Shown: positions 23,870-35,264 of the stretch, one piece after another
Position numbering within the stretch: the first letter of the stretch is position 1
Layout: the number at the start of each line of letters is the position of its first letter
DNA from: Polysphondylium violaceum
Taxonomy: Eukaryota > Evosea > Eumycetozoa > Dictyosteliales > Dictyosteliaceae
Assembly (NCBI GenBank): GCA_000277445.1
Contig: AJWJ01000140.1
Location: 1 to 46,629, forward strand
DNA length: 46,629 bases
Direction: 5' to 3'
Made by a program: the position numbers and the translations under genes
Notes under the pieces: model-generated
What the model was told of the DNA's origin: nothing
Databases searched by the model: none
What the model saw: the letters and a program-made list of their open reading frames with translations, nothing else

Positions 23870-25354
23870 ATGATTAATAACAATACTACATGTGATAATA
23901 ATCCAAATTGTTGTGGAGATAAACCAGCAACATTGACTAAATCAACATCTACCTCTTGTTTATTGGATGCAGATTTTGCAGTGGTTGCCAAATGGATTAT
24001 TCCAGTGGTACCAGAAAACACAGTCTATGAAAATCATTGCATTGTGGTTAAAAAAGAAAAGATATTGGATATTGTCAAATACTCGGATTTGGAGATGCGT
24101 TACAATGTAAAGAATGTCATTAATCTTAAAGAGATGAACACAGATTCCAACAAAGACCCCAATGTAGAGTATATTTTAACACCTGGATTCTTTAATATGC
24201 ACGCTCATTCTGCAATGACCTTATTGAGAGGTTATGCCGATGACGTTTCTTTACATGACTGGCTCAATAAATTTATCTGGCCCGCCGAAGCTCAATATGT
24301 TGGCGAGGAATTTGTCGAGTTGGGCACTCAATTGGCTTGCATGGAAATGATCAAGACTGGTACTACTTACTGTAACGAAATGTACTATTTCCCTGAGGTT
24401 TCAGCCAAGGTCATTCAAGAGAGCGGAATGAGAGCCACCGTTGCAGCACCCATTATTAAATTCCCCACCTGCTATGCAGCTAACGAAGACGAGTATATTG
24501 AAAAAGGTATCAAGTTGATTGAAAGTTATGCAGGCAATGAAAAGATTAAAATCTCTTTGGGTCCTCACGCAGTATACACTATCACAGACGAGGCCTACAA
24601 AAAGGTGAAGGAATTGTCAGAGAAATACAAACTTCCTATCCACACTCATCTCCACGAGACCCATATTGAGGTCAATGGGGAAATCGAGGCCAGTGGAAAG
24701 AGACCCATCCAAAGATTAAAAGAGTTGGAAGTCCTCTCTCCATCATTGATCGCCGCCCATATGACTCAATTGGACAGCAACGATATCAACCTCGTCGCTG
24801 ATCATGGTGTTCACGTTGTCCACTGTCCAGAGAGCAACTTGAAATTGGGTGTTTCTGGTGTAGCCCCCATTCACAAACTCCTCTCTCGTGAGGTAAACGT
24901 ATCACTTGGCACTGACTCTGCCGCCAGTAACGACGATCTCGATATTTTAGGCGAACTCAGAACCGCAGCCTATGTCGACAAACTCTCTTACAACTCTTCC
25001 ACTGAAAAACTCTCTAATCACGTCTGCACACCATCATACAAAGTGCTCTCCATGGCCACCATCAACGGTGCCAAAGCATTGGGTGTCGACGACAAATTGG
25101 GTTCATTGGAACTCGGCAAAATGGCAGATTTCATCGCAGTCAAAATAAACAGTTTTCCAGTATACGATCCAATTTCCCATCTTGTCTATGTAGGCACCAA
25201 CAAAGTCAGTGATGTCTGGGTCTCTGGTAAACAATTATTAAAGAATGGAAAATGTACAACTATCAACGAAACTGCTTTAAATTCAAAAGTCATTGAATTC
25301 ACCTCTAAAATTAATTCAACTAGACCAAATACAAAATTAAAAGTTATTCAATAA
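23870..25354 (+). CDS. Amidohydrolase, MTA/SAH deaminase type (TrzA/AtzB-like family)
   Basis: A single uninterrupted exon of 494 residues. Metal-site motifs of the amidohydrolase superfamily are all present: FNMHAHSA with His111 and His113 after the first strand, IHTHLHET (His258-His262, Glu263), AAHMTQ with His297, HCPESNLKL, and LGTDSAASND with Asp349. These match the 5-methylthioadenosine/S-adenosylhomocysteine deaminases and chlorohydrolases. The likely reaction is hydrolytic deamination of MTA or SAH to the inosyl form; related members act on guanine or triazines, so the substrate is inferred. The first 30 residues are a Cys/Asn/Thr-rich extension absent from bacterial enzymes. It lacks introns, while nearly all its neighbours have one to four, and its central part is noticeably GC-richer. 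That would fit acquisition from bacteria, or simply high expression. Confidence 0.87.
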   Translation: MINNNTTCDNNPNCCGDKPATLTKSTSTSCLLDADFAVVAKWIIPVVPENTVYENHCIVVKKEKILDIVKYSDLEMRYNVKNVINLKEMNTDSNKDPNVEYILTPGFFNMHAHSAMTLLRGYADDVSLHDWLNKFIWPAEAQYVGEEFVELGTQLACMEMIKTGTTYCNEMYYFPEVSAKVIQESGMRATVAAPIIKFPTCYAANEDEYIEKGIKLIESYAGNEKIKISLGPHAVYTITDEAYKKVKELSEKYKLPIHTHLHETHIEVNGEIEASGKRPIQRLKELEVLSPSLIAAHMTQLDSNDINLVADHGVHVVHCPESNLKLGVSGVAPIHKLLSREVNVSLGTDSAASNDDLDILGELRTAAYVDKLSYNSSTEKLSNHVCTPSYKVLSMATINGAKALGVDDKLGSLELGKMADFIAVKINSFPVYDPISHLVYVGTNKVSDVWVSGKQLLKNGKCTTINETALNSKVIEFTSKINSTRPNTKLKVIQ

Positions 25355-25358
25355 ACCG

Positions 25359-25449
<91 letters not shown>

Positions 25450-25927
25450 TCTCATTAACAATAATATTATATGCTTCTTTATTATTCTAGTCTCTCATAT
25501 CTCTGATAAATATTACCTTTGTTACATTTTCAGATTCCAATGGTACCCTAAAGACCAAAGAGTTTGAACTTGGCAAAAAACAAAATAAAAAAAGAAAACA
25601 AGTCAGCCAAAAGAAATCCAAATGGAAAACTTATCGCTAGTTTTTATAAGTGCCAAAAGAAATAGATACTTAAAATATTCTATAGAATAAAACTCTATCA
25701 CCTTATCAACAATCGTGATAATCTTTAGTATAAATATCAAAAGTGTCAGGGTTGTCCGAAATTCTCAAAATCTGATTATTCTCTTTTTTTTTTTTGAAAT
25801 TTTTTTAAAATTTTTAATTTGCAATTATTTCACAAAACCCCTTGGGGTTGGCCACAAACTAATTTTTTTTTTCTACACACACATATCTATTTTTGTTTTT
25901 CAGTTTCCAGTAATAGTATTAAAAGAT
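25355..25927. other. Intergenic, amidohydrolase 3' side and annexin promoter
   Basis: Contains the ATT microsatellite, then AT-rich DNA with T-runs at 25784-25795 and 25863-25872. TTTTTCAG at 25898-25905 could be the acceptor of a 5'-UTR intron for annexin, but no donor can be fixed. No gene is seen. Confidence 0.45.
25361..25448. repeat. ATT/TTA trinucleotide microsatellite, about 29 units
   Basis: A perfect trinucleotide run begins a few bases after the amidohydrolase stop codon, so it probably lies in that gene's 3' UTR. Confidence 0.97.
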
Positions 25928-28002
25928 ATGAGTTACAATCCTCCTTTAGGACCACCTTCTGGATCATCCTCTGGTAATGTAGGTTCTTATCAACCACAAT
26001 CATCATCCAACCCACAAGCAGGTCAATACCCTTCAGCACCAGGTGCCTCTGTACCATCACCAACTGGAGCTGGACAATATCCTCAAGCAGGACAATATCC
26101 ACAACCCGGTGCATCAGTGCCTTCACCAACTGGAGCTGGACAATATCCCTCGGCTCCTCAATCAACGAATACAACACAAGCAGGTCAATATCCTTCAGCA
26201 CCAGGTGCCTCTGTACCATCACCTACTGGAGCTGGACAATATCCTCAAGCTGGACAATATCCACAACCCGGTGCATCAGTGCCTTCACCAACTGGAGCTG
26301 GACAATACCCACAACCACCATCTGTACCATCACCAACTGGAGCTGGACAATATCCACAACCACCATCTGTGCCATCACCAACTGGAGCTGGACAATACCC
26401 ACAACCACCATCTGCGCCTTCACCAACAGATAATCAACAAAGTGGTACAAATAATCAACAACAACAACAACAAGCTCCAGGTCAATATAATCAACCAGGT
26501 CAATATCAAGATCAATACCAACAATACAACCAATACCAACAACAACCAGGTCAATATGGACAATATCAAGATCAATACCAACAATACAATCAATACCAAC
26601 AACCAGGCCAATACAATCAATACCCACCTCAACAACAATACAATCAATACAATCAATACCCACCACAACAATACAACCAATACAATCAATATCCACCTCA
26701 ACAATACAACCAATACAACCAATACCAACCTCAACAACAATACAATCAATATCCACCTCAACAACCATATTTAAATACTCAAATTGTTACTCCACCAAGT
26801 TATAGTGGTGGTAACTATACCCCAGCGACCCTTCACAATTCATTATACATTACAGATTATCCAATTACAAAAGGTCATAATATAGATTCTGATGTAATTA
26901 AATTAGAAAGAGCCTTAACTAGTTTTATTTCAGTAAGTAATATATAATAAAAATATTGAATCAATATATTAACAACTTATTCTCCCTCTAGGATAAATCT
27001 ACAATGGCAGAAATACTTGGATCTAGAAATTACTCTGAAAGACAAGAAATATTAATCAAGTATAATAAAAAATATTCCAAAACATTGGCCAAACAAATTG
27101 AGAGCTCAACAATGCCAGGTCATCTCAGAAACTGTTTATTGGGATCCATTCTCACACTATTGGATTTCGATGTCGAACAACTATACTACTCTATGTTGGG
27201 GGCAGGCACAAACGAATCTGTATTGATTAATATTCTCGTGACAAGAAGTGATATTCAAAAACAACAAATCAAAACAGCCTACAATCTCAAATATCCAAAA
27301 ACTTTGGCCGATTGGATTATCTCTGATACCTCTGGTAGTTTCCAAAAGATTTGTATTGCTCTCTTGAATCCAAGACAAGAGGCACCAATTGATATGTATA
27401 AAGTTGAAAATGATTCAAATAAGCTTTACTAGTATGTATATTTAATATTATGATGTCATATGATTCATGTTAATTAACATAATACAAATATAATATAGTG
27501 CTGGTGAAGGTAAAATTGGTACAGATGCTCAACCATTTATTGATATTTTCACTCAAAGAAGCTTTGAGACCATCAAAGCCATTGCCAAACATTATGAGGC
27601 AAATCATAAAAAACACACTTTGGAAAGAGCCATCAAATCTGAATTCTCTGGTTCAATCAAAAAGACTTTATTATCAATTCGTATGTATATAGTAGTTATT
27701 GCTATGTCAATGATTATTAATTACTAATTATTATTACCAACATAGTTGAGTATGCTCATGATCCAATTGGATATTTTGCAGCCACATATAGAAAGGCACT
27801 CAAGGGCCTTGGAACAAAGGATACACTTTTAATCATGTTGACAATCAGTCAAGAATATGATTTATATGATATCTGTCAAACATACTTTAAAAAATATGGT
27901 AGAAATCTAGCAACCGACATTGAAAAGGACACCTCGAGCGAGTACAGAAAATTCTTGTTAAAGTTTATCAACAAGCCCAACCCAAAAACCTTACCTCGTT
28001 GA
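25928..28002 (+). CDS. nxnA: Annexin with long Gln/Pro/Tyr-rich N-terminal tail
   Basis: Four exons (25928-26932, 26992-27431, 27499-27680, 27746-28002) give about 627 residues. Residues 1-285 are a low-complexity tail: first copies of SVPSPTGAGQYPQ, then QYNQYPPQQ blocks, like the tail of annexin A7 (synexin) and dictyostelid annexin C1 (nxnA). Four annexin repeats follow. Repeats 2, 3 and 4 have calcium-loop forms GAGTNE, GEGKIGTDA and GLGTKD. In repeat 1 the loop is replaced by SFISDKST, so its type II calcium site looks lost. Annexins bind acidic membranes in a calcium-dependent way; A7-type proteins aggregate vesicles. The start MSYNPP was chosen because the tail composition begins there and the upstream frame is Phe/Ile-rich leader. 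I cannot exclude that it is the second dictyostelid annexin instead. Confidence 0.88.
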
Positions 28003-29134
28003 AAAACCACATGCCAAAATATTTTGTGGTCTGTCTGAAAATGAAAAAATAAAAAAAAAAAAAAATACTTTTTGTAATCACATGGGGGTGGTGATGTGTT
28101 GTGTTGTTTGTTTTGTTTCAAGTATTTGAAGAATGAAAAGAAAAGATTCTTTTGATTGTGTGTGTTGATAGTGGGTGGGTGTGTGAGTGGTGTGGTCGTG
28201 CTGTGATGTTATAGTAATAATAAAATATTGTCATAACTCATATTGCTTTATTTATTTATTTACTAGTTGTATTTAGATATAAAAAAAAACAATAAACACT
28301 GGCTGATTTAGCAAAAACTATTCTTTTACTCTTTCCTCATTTTTTAGTTTTTTTTTTAGTTTTAAATTTTCTTGATATTATTTTTTTGCGCTGATGATTT
28401 CCTCGTGGTAGGTACTTTTTTTTTTTTTTTTTTTTTTATTTTTTAGTTTTTAGTTTTATTTTGATTTTTTCCCCACAGTTAATTCTTTCCCTCTTTTTTT
28501 TTTCTTTCATCATCTCCCTTTTTCTCTTGTTTCTATTTATATTAAATTGTATTGTATCTATTTCACTTTTGTGCATTTATTTATCATCTTTACATGTATC
28601 CAGTCATAAATTTTTAGTAAAAAAAAACCTTTTTTCACCACCCCCTCACCCCCACCTCACCACAAACACAAATCACACTCACACACTCACACTTACCACA
28701 AACTGATTATGCTCATGCAACTACTACTATAGGTGTGCTTGTTGTTGTTGTGCTTTTTGTTGTTTTTCTTTTCTTATTTATTACATTATCCCTCTCTATT
28801 CAATTCTATACCTATACCTATACCTATACCCCAACCTATCTAGCATTCTCCCACACACCCACTTTCTCTATATATCCATTCACACACACATCAGTGATCA
28901 AATTCAATTCAATCATCTCTCATATCATTTCTTTTTATTATATTATTTAATATTTATGTGTATATAATTTAAATTATTTTATTGTAACTTTTTCACCCTC
29001 ATTCTCTACCTCTATGCATGCAAATTAATAGCAAGTAGCACCCTATATAAAACAATAGTAGTAATAGTAATCGTTGATATTAGTATTATCTATCTACTAT
29101 CTATCCTATCACAATCAATATTATCTACTATACA
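28003..29134. other. 1.1-kb intergenic region between annexin and TKL kinase
   Basis: No gene is seen. It is strongly strand-biased: T-runs at 28418-28437 and 28493-28504, then a C/A-rich stretch (28635-28700), then a short CCTATA tandem repeat at 28809-28833. The pyrimidine-rich DNA close to 29134 is likely promoter and 5' UTR of the kinase. Open frames here are readings of these biased tracts. Confidence 0.5.
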
Positions 29135-32100
29135 ATGTCTGATACTATTGTTGCTCAGCCTGTGGCATCGCCATCAACACCCACATCATCAACATCATCA
29201 TCAAAGATTTTATCATTACCATCTACTACTACACCGGCAACAGCAACTACGGCAGCAGCTATAACAACATCAGTAGGAAATACTGCACCACCTACAACTA
29301 TCATTACTACAACAACTGTACCACTCTCATCTACTATTACTACCATTGTACCACCTATTACTACCAGCACCACTACTATTACTACTACTACCACGAAACC
29401 ACCTACATCACCACCATCGAGTGAAACTATTACCATCAGTACCATACAACTGCCCCAACCACCCAATTCAACGAGATCTAATAGTGGGTCAAATAGTAAT
29501 AGCAACAATGGCTTAATACCTCTACCAATACCAACTCTAATCACTGGTAGTAATAAAGATAGTCTTAGATTAAAGACACAGTCAACGAGACAATCAACAG
29601 CTATAGTAAATAATGTAGATATAGATATACTGTTCAATTCACTAAAAAACTCAATCACTTGTAAAAATTCATTTGTGCTGGGTGTACACAGACATCGTCA
29701 TAGCAACATTAGCAACAACAGCAATCAGTCCAACAACACTAGCAACGCACAAAATAATTTCTCTGATTTTTCACAATCGATCAACAACAATCACTGCAAC
29801 ACTGGCAGTGACATAAACAGTGATACAATAGGTCGTGGCAGTGTATTTACAGTGTCAAACAGTGATGTAAATAGTGATAGCAATGTAGGCGGTCTTAATC
29901 AACCCTCCTTTAATGATCTCACAATAACTTGTGACACTCTGACTGAAACTGATGAAGAAGACATTCAAGAGAAATTCCTAGAAGACGATACTGACGATGA
30001 AGACAATGATTTGGACGATGAAGAGTTTAATGAAGAAGAGTTTATGAAATTTCAAAAACAATTTATTTATCAAACTTCTCAACAACAAAATCCATTAAAT
30101 AATAATAATAGTAACAATAATAATAATAATAATAATAGTAGTAGTAATAATAATAACAGTAATGGTATTATTAGCAACAACAATAATAATAATAATAGAA
30201 ATAGTTTAAATAATCAAAAATTTTCAAATATATTTAAAGATCATGTAAATAGTAGTAATAATAATAATAATCGTAATTCATTTGAACAAAATAATCATAA
30301 TCATCATTATCATGGATATCATCATGGTGGACATCATTATGATGAAGATAGTAATTATGAAGGTAGTTTTAAATCTAGTCAAAATTCAGTTATATATAAA
30401 CCATCACTGCTAGCATTAAATAGTAATAATAACAATAAATCACTATCATCATCTCCTATTATTTCATCAACTCAAGGATCACCATTTTTACCAAGTCCCA
30501 TCATTAGTCCAAAACTTTCATCCATTGTTAAAAGTAATAGTAATAATAATAGTAATAGTAATACAGATTCCCCAACCACAATATCTCATGATCCAAATAC
30601 AACTGCAATGGATTCACCTAGATATTTTTATAATAATAGTAATAGTGTAATTAATTTAAAACATCAAAATCAAAGTAATAATGGCAGTAGTTTAAATGTA
30701 AACAAAAAGATTGAAGAAAACGCCAATCTACATAAACGTAATAGTAGCAATGGTTCAAGTTTATTAAATAACAACAACAGTACACCAACCAATTCACTAT
30801 CACCAATGAGTTTATCATCCACACCCAATATAACATCTGCCATTACACCCAATATAACGTCAGCCACAACACCAAATGTAACAGGAGGCACCACAGCATC
30901 CTCTTCATTCTTGTCTGTATCTTCATCCTCTTCATCAGTCTCTTCCACCACCTCTTCAAGTTCAACAAATTCAACCTCTAAACACAAATCAAAATCTGTA
31001 CTTAAAAAAATAATCAAGGAAGGAAAAAAGAAATTGGCTACCAAGTTTCATAAAACTTCTGAAGTTGATGAAACACCTGTATGTATATAATTTAATCAGA
31101 GATATATAGATCGAAGAGGTATTAATATTTTAAATTTAATTTAGGTATATATACATTTATATAGAGGAAATGGAGATGAAAGTTGGAGAGTTCAAGTTAA
31201 TTCGGTTACTACAGTAAAGGATTTATTATCAATGTCGTTGACAACCTATAATCCATCTTTGAAATTATTTGCTATGAATACCTTAAATCATTGTACCAAT
31301 TGTAATAATAGTAATAGTATAGGTAGCAATAGTAGCAGTAGTACCACCGATTCAAAATGTAGTTGTACCAATCATAAAGTCGTTGAAAAAGAATTGGGTG
31401 ATGATGAAAAAGTTTTATCTATTCAAAAGAAATGGAATGGTCCTTGTTTATTTGTTTTAAAAAATACAAATACCAATACAAATAATAGTGCAAACAATAG
31501 TAATAATAACAGTAACAAGAATTCATTAAATAGTAGTATAAATAGTAACATGAGTAACAATAGTAAACATTTACCTCCAACTAGATTTTCAGTTAGTTCA
31601 GCGACTTCTGAATCTTCAGATCATAGTATTATATCAAACGCATCATCCTATTCTTCAAATACAAATACAGAACAACAACAACAACATCAACAATTACAAC
31701 ATCTTCAATTAAATAATGTTGGTAGTAATAATTCTCCATCATTATCACCTTGGTCTTCACCAAATTCAGTTGTAAATAATAATATCATCAATAATAATAG
31801 TAACAAAAATAATCAAATTCATCAGAAAAAGAATCAAGATTTAGATATAATACCAACTTTACATTTAGATTCTACAAATTGGGAAACTGATTCTACACGA
31901 TCAGGTATTCAAAATCATTCACCAAATACGCCATCCATGTTTTTCAATAGAAACAAAAGACTTTCTGCTTTATCAAATAGTAGTAATAATAATGATAATA
32001 ACAATACAACAACTACAACTACAACTACTACAACAACAACTACAACAACCACAACTACCACAACAACCTCTTCATCATCTAATACTAATAATAAAAATAA

Positions 32101-33112
32101 TAATAATAACAATACAACAAAAGAGAATTGGAAAAATGCAGAAAGACCAAGAACAGGAGTACGTTGGATTAATTCAACAGAGATTGCAATGATAAAAAAG
32201 ATTGGAGCAGGTACATTTTCAAAAGTTTATAAAGCACGTTATAGTGGAGAAATTGTAGCAATCAAAGTATTAAAGGGCGATGCAACACCAGAACAAATTG
32301 AAAACTTTAAAAAGGAATATGATGTTCTCAGTGTAACCTCATCACCCAATCTCATTAAATTTTATGGTGCATGTAAAGAAAAGAAATTGAAAATGGTTAT
32401 GGAGTACTGTCAACATGGTAGTCTTTACAACATGATGACTAAAAAACGTACAGAGATTTCGTGGCCATTGGTATTCAAGTGGATGCATCAAGCCGTTGAT
32501 GGTATAAACTTTTTACACAGTATGAAGCCTGCACTCGTTCATCGTGACATTAAATCTCAAAATCTATTGATCAACTCTAAATTTGATTTAAAAGTCGCCG
32601 ATTTTGGTCTCGCCAAACCCACTGAACTCCAAACGGGCAGCAATTCAACACTCAAAGGCACCATGGCCTATTGCGCACCAGAACTCTACAATGGCACATC
32701 CTATAGTGAGAAAGCAGACGTGTACTCTCTTGGCATTGTTTTATGGGAGATTAGTACTCGTTGTATCTCTGGCAAATACCACAGACCCTATGAAGAGTAC
32801 ACAGAGATCACTTTTGATTTCCAAATTGTTATTATGACCTCTAAACAAGGTATAAGACCCACCATGCCCGTCAATATTCCTTCAAAGCTATCCTATCTCA
32901 TTCAAAAATGTTGGCATCAAGATCCAAAAGAAAGACCAAATTGTGAGCAAGTGCTGCTTGCAATTCAATCTCTTTATGATGATTATATATCTGATCCTGA
33001 TTATTGGAATGGTCTAATTAATCATAATAGAGATTATGATTCAATAATTTATAATAATAATAATAATAATAATCAATATAATAATAATAATAATAATAAT
33101 AATCAAGTATAA
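29135..33112 (+). CDS. Large TKL-group protein kinase with low-complexity N-terminal half
   Basis: Two exons (29135-31078, 31145-33112; 66-bp intron) give about 1303 residues. Residues 1-620 are Thr/Pro-, Asn- and Ser-rich with an acidic patch (DDTDDEDNDLDDEE) and a His-rich patch; then a basic stretch (KKIIKEGKKKLATK). Exon 2 opens with VYIHLYRGNGDESWRVQV followed by TVKDLL, which looks like a small ubiquitin-fold domain (Ras-binding or PB1-like); this is a guess from pattern. The kinase domain runs from about 995 to 1260: GAGTFSKVY, VAIKVL, HRDIKSQNLL, DFGLA, APELY, DVYSLGIVLWE and the C-lobe KCWHQDPKERP, a TKL (Raf/MLK-like) signature. All catalytic residues are present. A threonine homopolymer of over 20 residues lies at about 32004-32075. 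It is probably a cytosolic signalling kinase. I do not know its orthologue by name. Confidence 0.87.
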
Positions 33113-33563
33113 TTGGAAAAATATGGAAAAAAAACAAAAAAAAAACAAAAAAACAAAAACAACTTATTTATTTTCAACAACAACCTCATCAATTATTAAT
33201 AATAGTAAATATCCTTTGCCCTAAGAGAAAAAGATTAATATTTCTTTTATTTTATTTTTTTTGTATTATTTAGCAAACAAAACAAAAAACATAAATAAAA
33301 AACTATCTCGAGATGTAATAATATAATTTAATATGAAGTCTTTGATTTATCTTTTTTTTTTTTCTTTTTATATTTATTTATTTATTTTTGATTTTATTTT
33401 TACAAGTTTTTTGAATTTTTTCTTTTAGTTTATATCTTTTTATTGTTGTTGTTGACTGTAAACAATAAATTCTAGAGAGAAACATTTAATAATAATAATA
33501 ATAATAATAATGTTTAAACATTGATTTTTAATAAAAAAAAACTATACACACAAAATATTATAT
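33113..33563. other. Convergent intergenic region, TKL kinase and rdeA
   Basis: No gene seen. A-runs at 33127-33155 and T-runs at 33351-33366 face each other, as expected for the 3' UTRs and poly(A) sites of convergent genes. A short AAT run lies at 33489-33511. Confidence 0.55.
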
Positions 33564-34307
33564 TTAAGAGGTAGTTGATGATGAGGATGGTGTTTTGGAT
33601 GATGGTGTTGATGAAGATGCTGATGATGAGGAGGAGGATTCACTTTTTGGTGTTTCTTTGGTGGTGGTAGAGGTGGATGAGGTGTTTGATAGAGGACTTT
33701 CTTCGGTTGCTGTTTTATTATTTGAATTACTATTGTGTTTGATGAGATCATCTTTACTTTGTTGTGCTTCTTTTTTCTCCAACAGCTCTACTTGTTGAGC
33801 ATCAGCAATACTGGTGACGGTTTCATTTGTGGGGGTGAATGTAGTCGTCTGTTCTGATGATTGTGGTGGAGAGGTTGGATTACTATTGCTATTATTGGTT
33901 TCTTCTTGTGCTGCTGTAGAATCTTCACCTTTGATCCCCAATGAGGCTAAATAGTCGTTGAGGATTTTAAATACTTTATCTACTTCACTCTTTAAATCAA
34001 TGTAAAACTTTTCGGCTTCCTCTAGTTTTTCCTCTTTACAATAGGCTTCTATTTTTCCACTGATGAATCTAACCACCTCTGCACCGATGTAGCTGCTTGA
34101 TCCCTTGATGTCGTGCGAGTGGAGAATAGAGTTTTTAGAATCTTTGTCCTTTAAAGAGTCCTCTAGTTTGGGTAAATGCTCCATTACTGATGTCATATAG
34201 GATTTAATCAAGTCATTTTCAAACTCTGCATCTCCTTCTGAATAATTTTCTAAAACACTGTGATCAAACTTTTCTGTAGGTGTAGGTCCTTCAAATTCTG
34301 AAGACAT
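33564..34307 (-). CDS. rdeA: RdeA-type histidine phosphotransfer protein
   Basis: A single exon of 247 residues. Residues 15-125 form a four-helix HPt domain with the phosphoacceptor motif HDIKGSSSYIGA; the histidine is residue 65 in this frame. The HDIKGSS form agrees with the H-x2-K-G-S-S consensus. The rest (about 125-247) is a Ser/Thr/Asn-rich tail with a short charged patch (LLEKKEAQQSKDDL). In Dictyostelium, RdeA shuttles phosphate between hybrid histidine kinases and the response regulator RegA, a cAMP phosphodiesterase, controlling aggregation, sporulation and osmoresponse. Size (the known protein is about 250 residues) and active-site position support orthology. No hybrid kinase or regulator lies next to it. 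The gene is intronless in this model. Confidence 0.88.
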   Translation of the reverse strand: MSSEFEGPTPTEKFDHSVLENYSEGDAEFENDLIKSYMTSVMEHLPKLEDSLKDKDSKNSILHSHDIKGSSSYIGAEVVRFISGKIEAYCKEEKLEEAEKFYIDLKSEVDKVFKILNDYLASLGIKGEDSTAAQEETNNSNSNPTSPPQSSEQTTTFTPTNETVTSIADAQQVELLEKKEAQQSKDDLIKHNSNSNNKTATEESPLSNTSSTSTTTKETPKSESSSSSSASSSTPSSKTPSSSSTTS

Positions 34308-35264
34308 TTCTTTGTTTTATATATATATGTGGTAAAGTGATTTGATTTGATTTGTTGTTATTTCCTTTTTGAAATTTTTAATATTAGTTTTTTTTTTTTT
34401 TTTTTGTCAAAAACTACTATAGGGTTCCTTATTTTTTTTTTTGTGTAATTTAATATATGTGTTGGTGTTGATGTTGTTATGTTATTAATTATAGTAGTGA
34501 GGGTGAATGTGTGTTTTTATATATTGTGTTTGCGGGGGTGAAAAAGTGGGTGTTTATTAATTTGTAATTACTATTATATATATAATTAATTTATATATTT
34601 ATATAGTATGCAAGAGTAATTATAATTATAATCTGCTGCCTGTATCCAATCTGTATATATTATATAAAACAGGATAGAGTAAGAAAAAAGGAGGAAATAT
34701 TTAAAAGGTATCCAAGGACGACAATAGCGGCAGCGGCGGCGATGTTGGTTGTGTTGTTGTTGGTGTATAAGAGTGAAAAAACAAGTGTGATAAGGATTAG
34801 AAAGAGATAGGATAGGATGTATTGATGGATATGTGTTGCAAACAAATGGTTGTATTGGTTAGCAGACAAGGTTGTTTGTTATTGTTGAGCTAATTTTCTC
34901 ACCAATCAAAAAAATTTAAAATATTAAAAAAATTGAAAATATTAAAAAAATTTGATATGAGATCTTCATTTTTTTTTTTTTTTATTAATTTTTTAAAATT
35001 TGCCATTCAAGGAGATGGCATTCAGTGAAGTGAAAAGACACATTGTTAATGAGTTTCAAGATATTCTATTTTAGATATCTTAAACAAAAAAAGTATATTT
35101 TATGAGCACATAAACATGTTTGTGTGTGTTGGTGTTTGCGTGGTTATATAATATCATATAGTCATTATATATATATTTTTTTCTTTTCTTTTTTTTTTAG
35201 GCCTAAAAATTTTGGATCATTGAACACAGAGAGATATATAGATATATCTAAAGATTGTGAAATC
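34308..35264. other. Intergenic region upstream of rdeA
   Basis: About 950 bp without a supported gene. T-run at 34388-34405 near the rdeA start, typical of dictyostelid promoters. Bases 34690-34870 are less AT-rich and include a GCGGCAGCGGCGGCG block; on the minus strand a 69-codon frame there would code two hydrophobic segments around an Ala run, but it has no further support. The pseudouridine synthase 3' UTR covers the right end. Confidence 0.45.

Noticed and set aside
26223-26768. Long Val/Ile/Asp-rich open frames antisense to annexin
   Set aside because: Mirror image of the Q/P/Y repeat tail; the annexin frame continues into four genuine annexin repeats.
28461-28950. Two small plus-strand open frames before the TKL kinase
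   Set aside because: Phe/Leu- and Thr/Tyr-repeat readings of T-rich and CCTATA-repeat DNA, likely promoter or 5' UTR.
29155-29658. Val-rich minus-strand frame opposite the TKL kinase N-terminus
   Set aside because: It is the antisense of Thr/Pro codon repeats.
34660-34869. Possible 69-residue small membrane protein on the minus strand
   Set aside because: Ala run plus hydrophobic reading of GT-rich DNA; no second indicator such as splice sites, homologous motif or conserved context.
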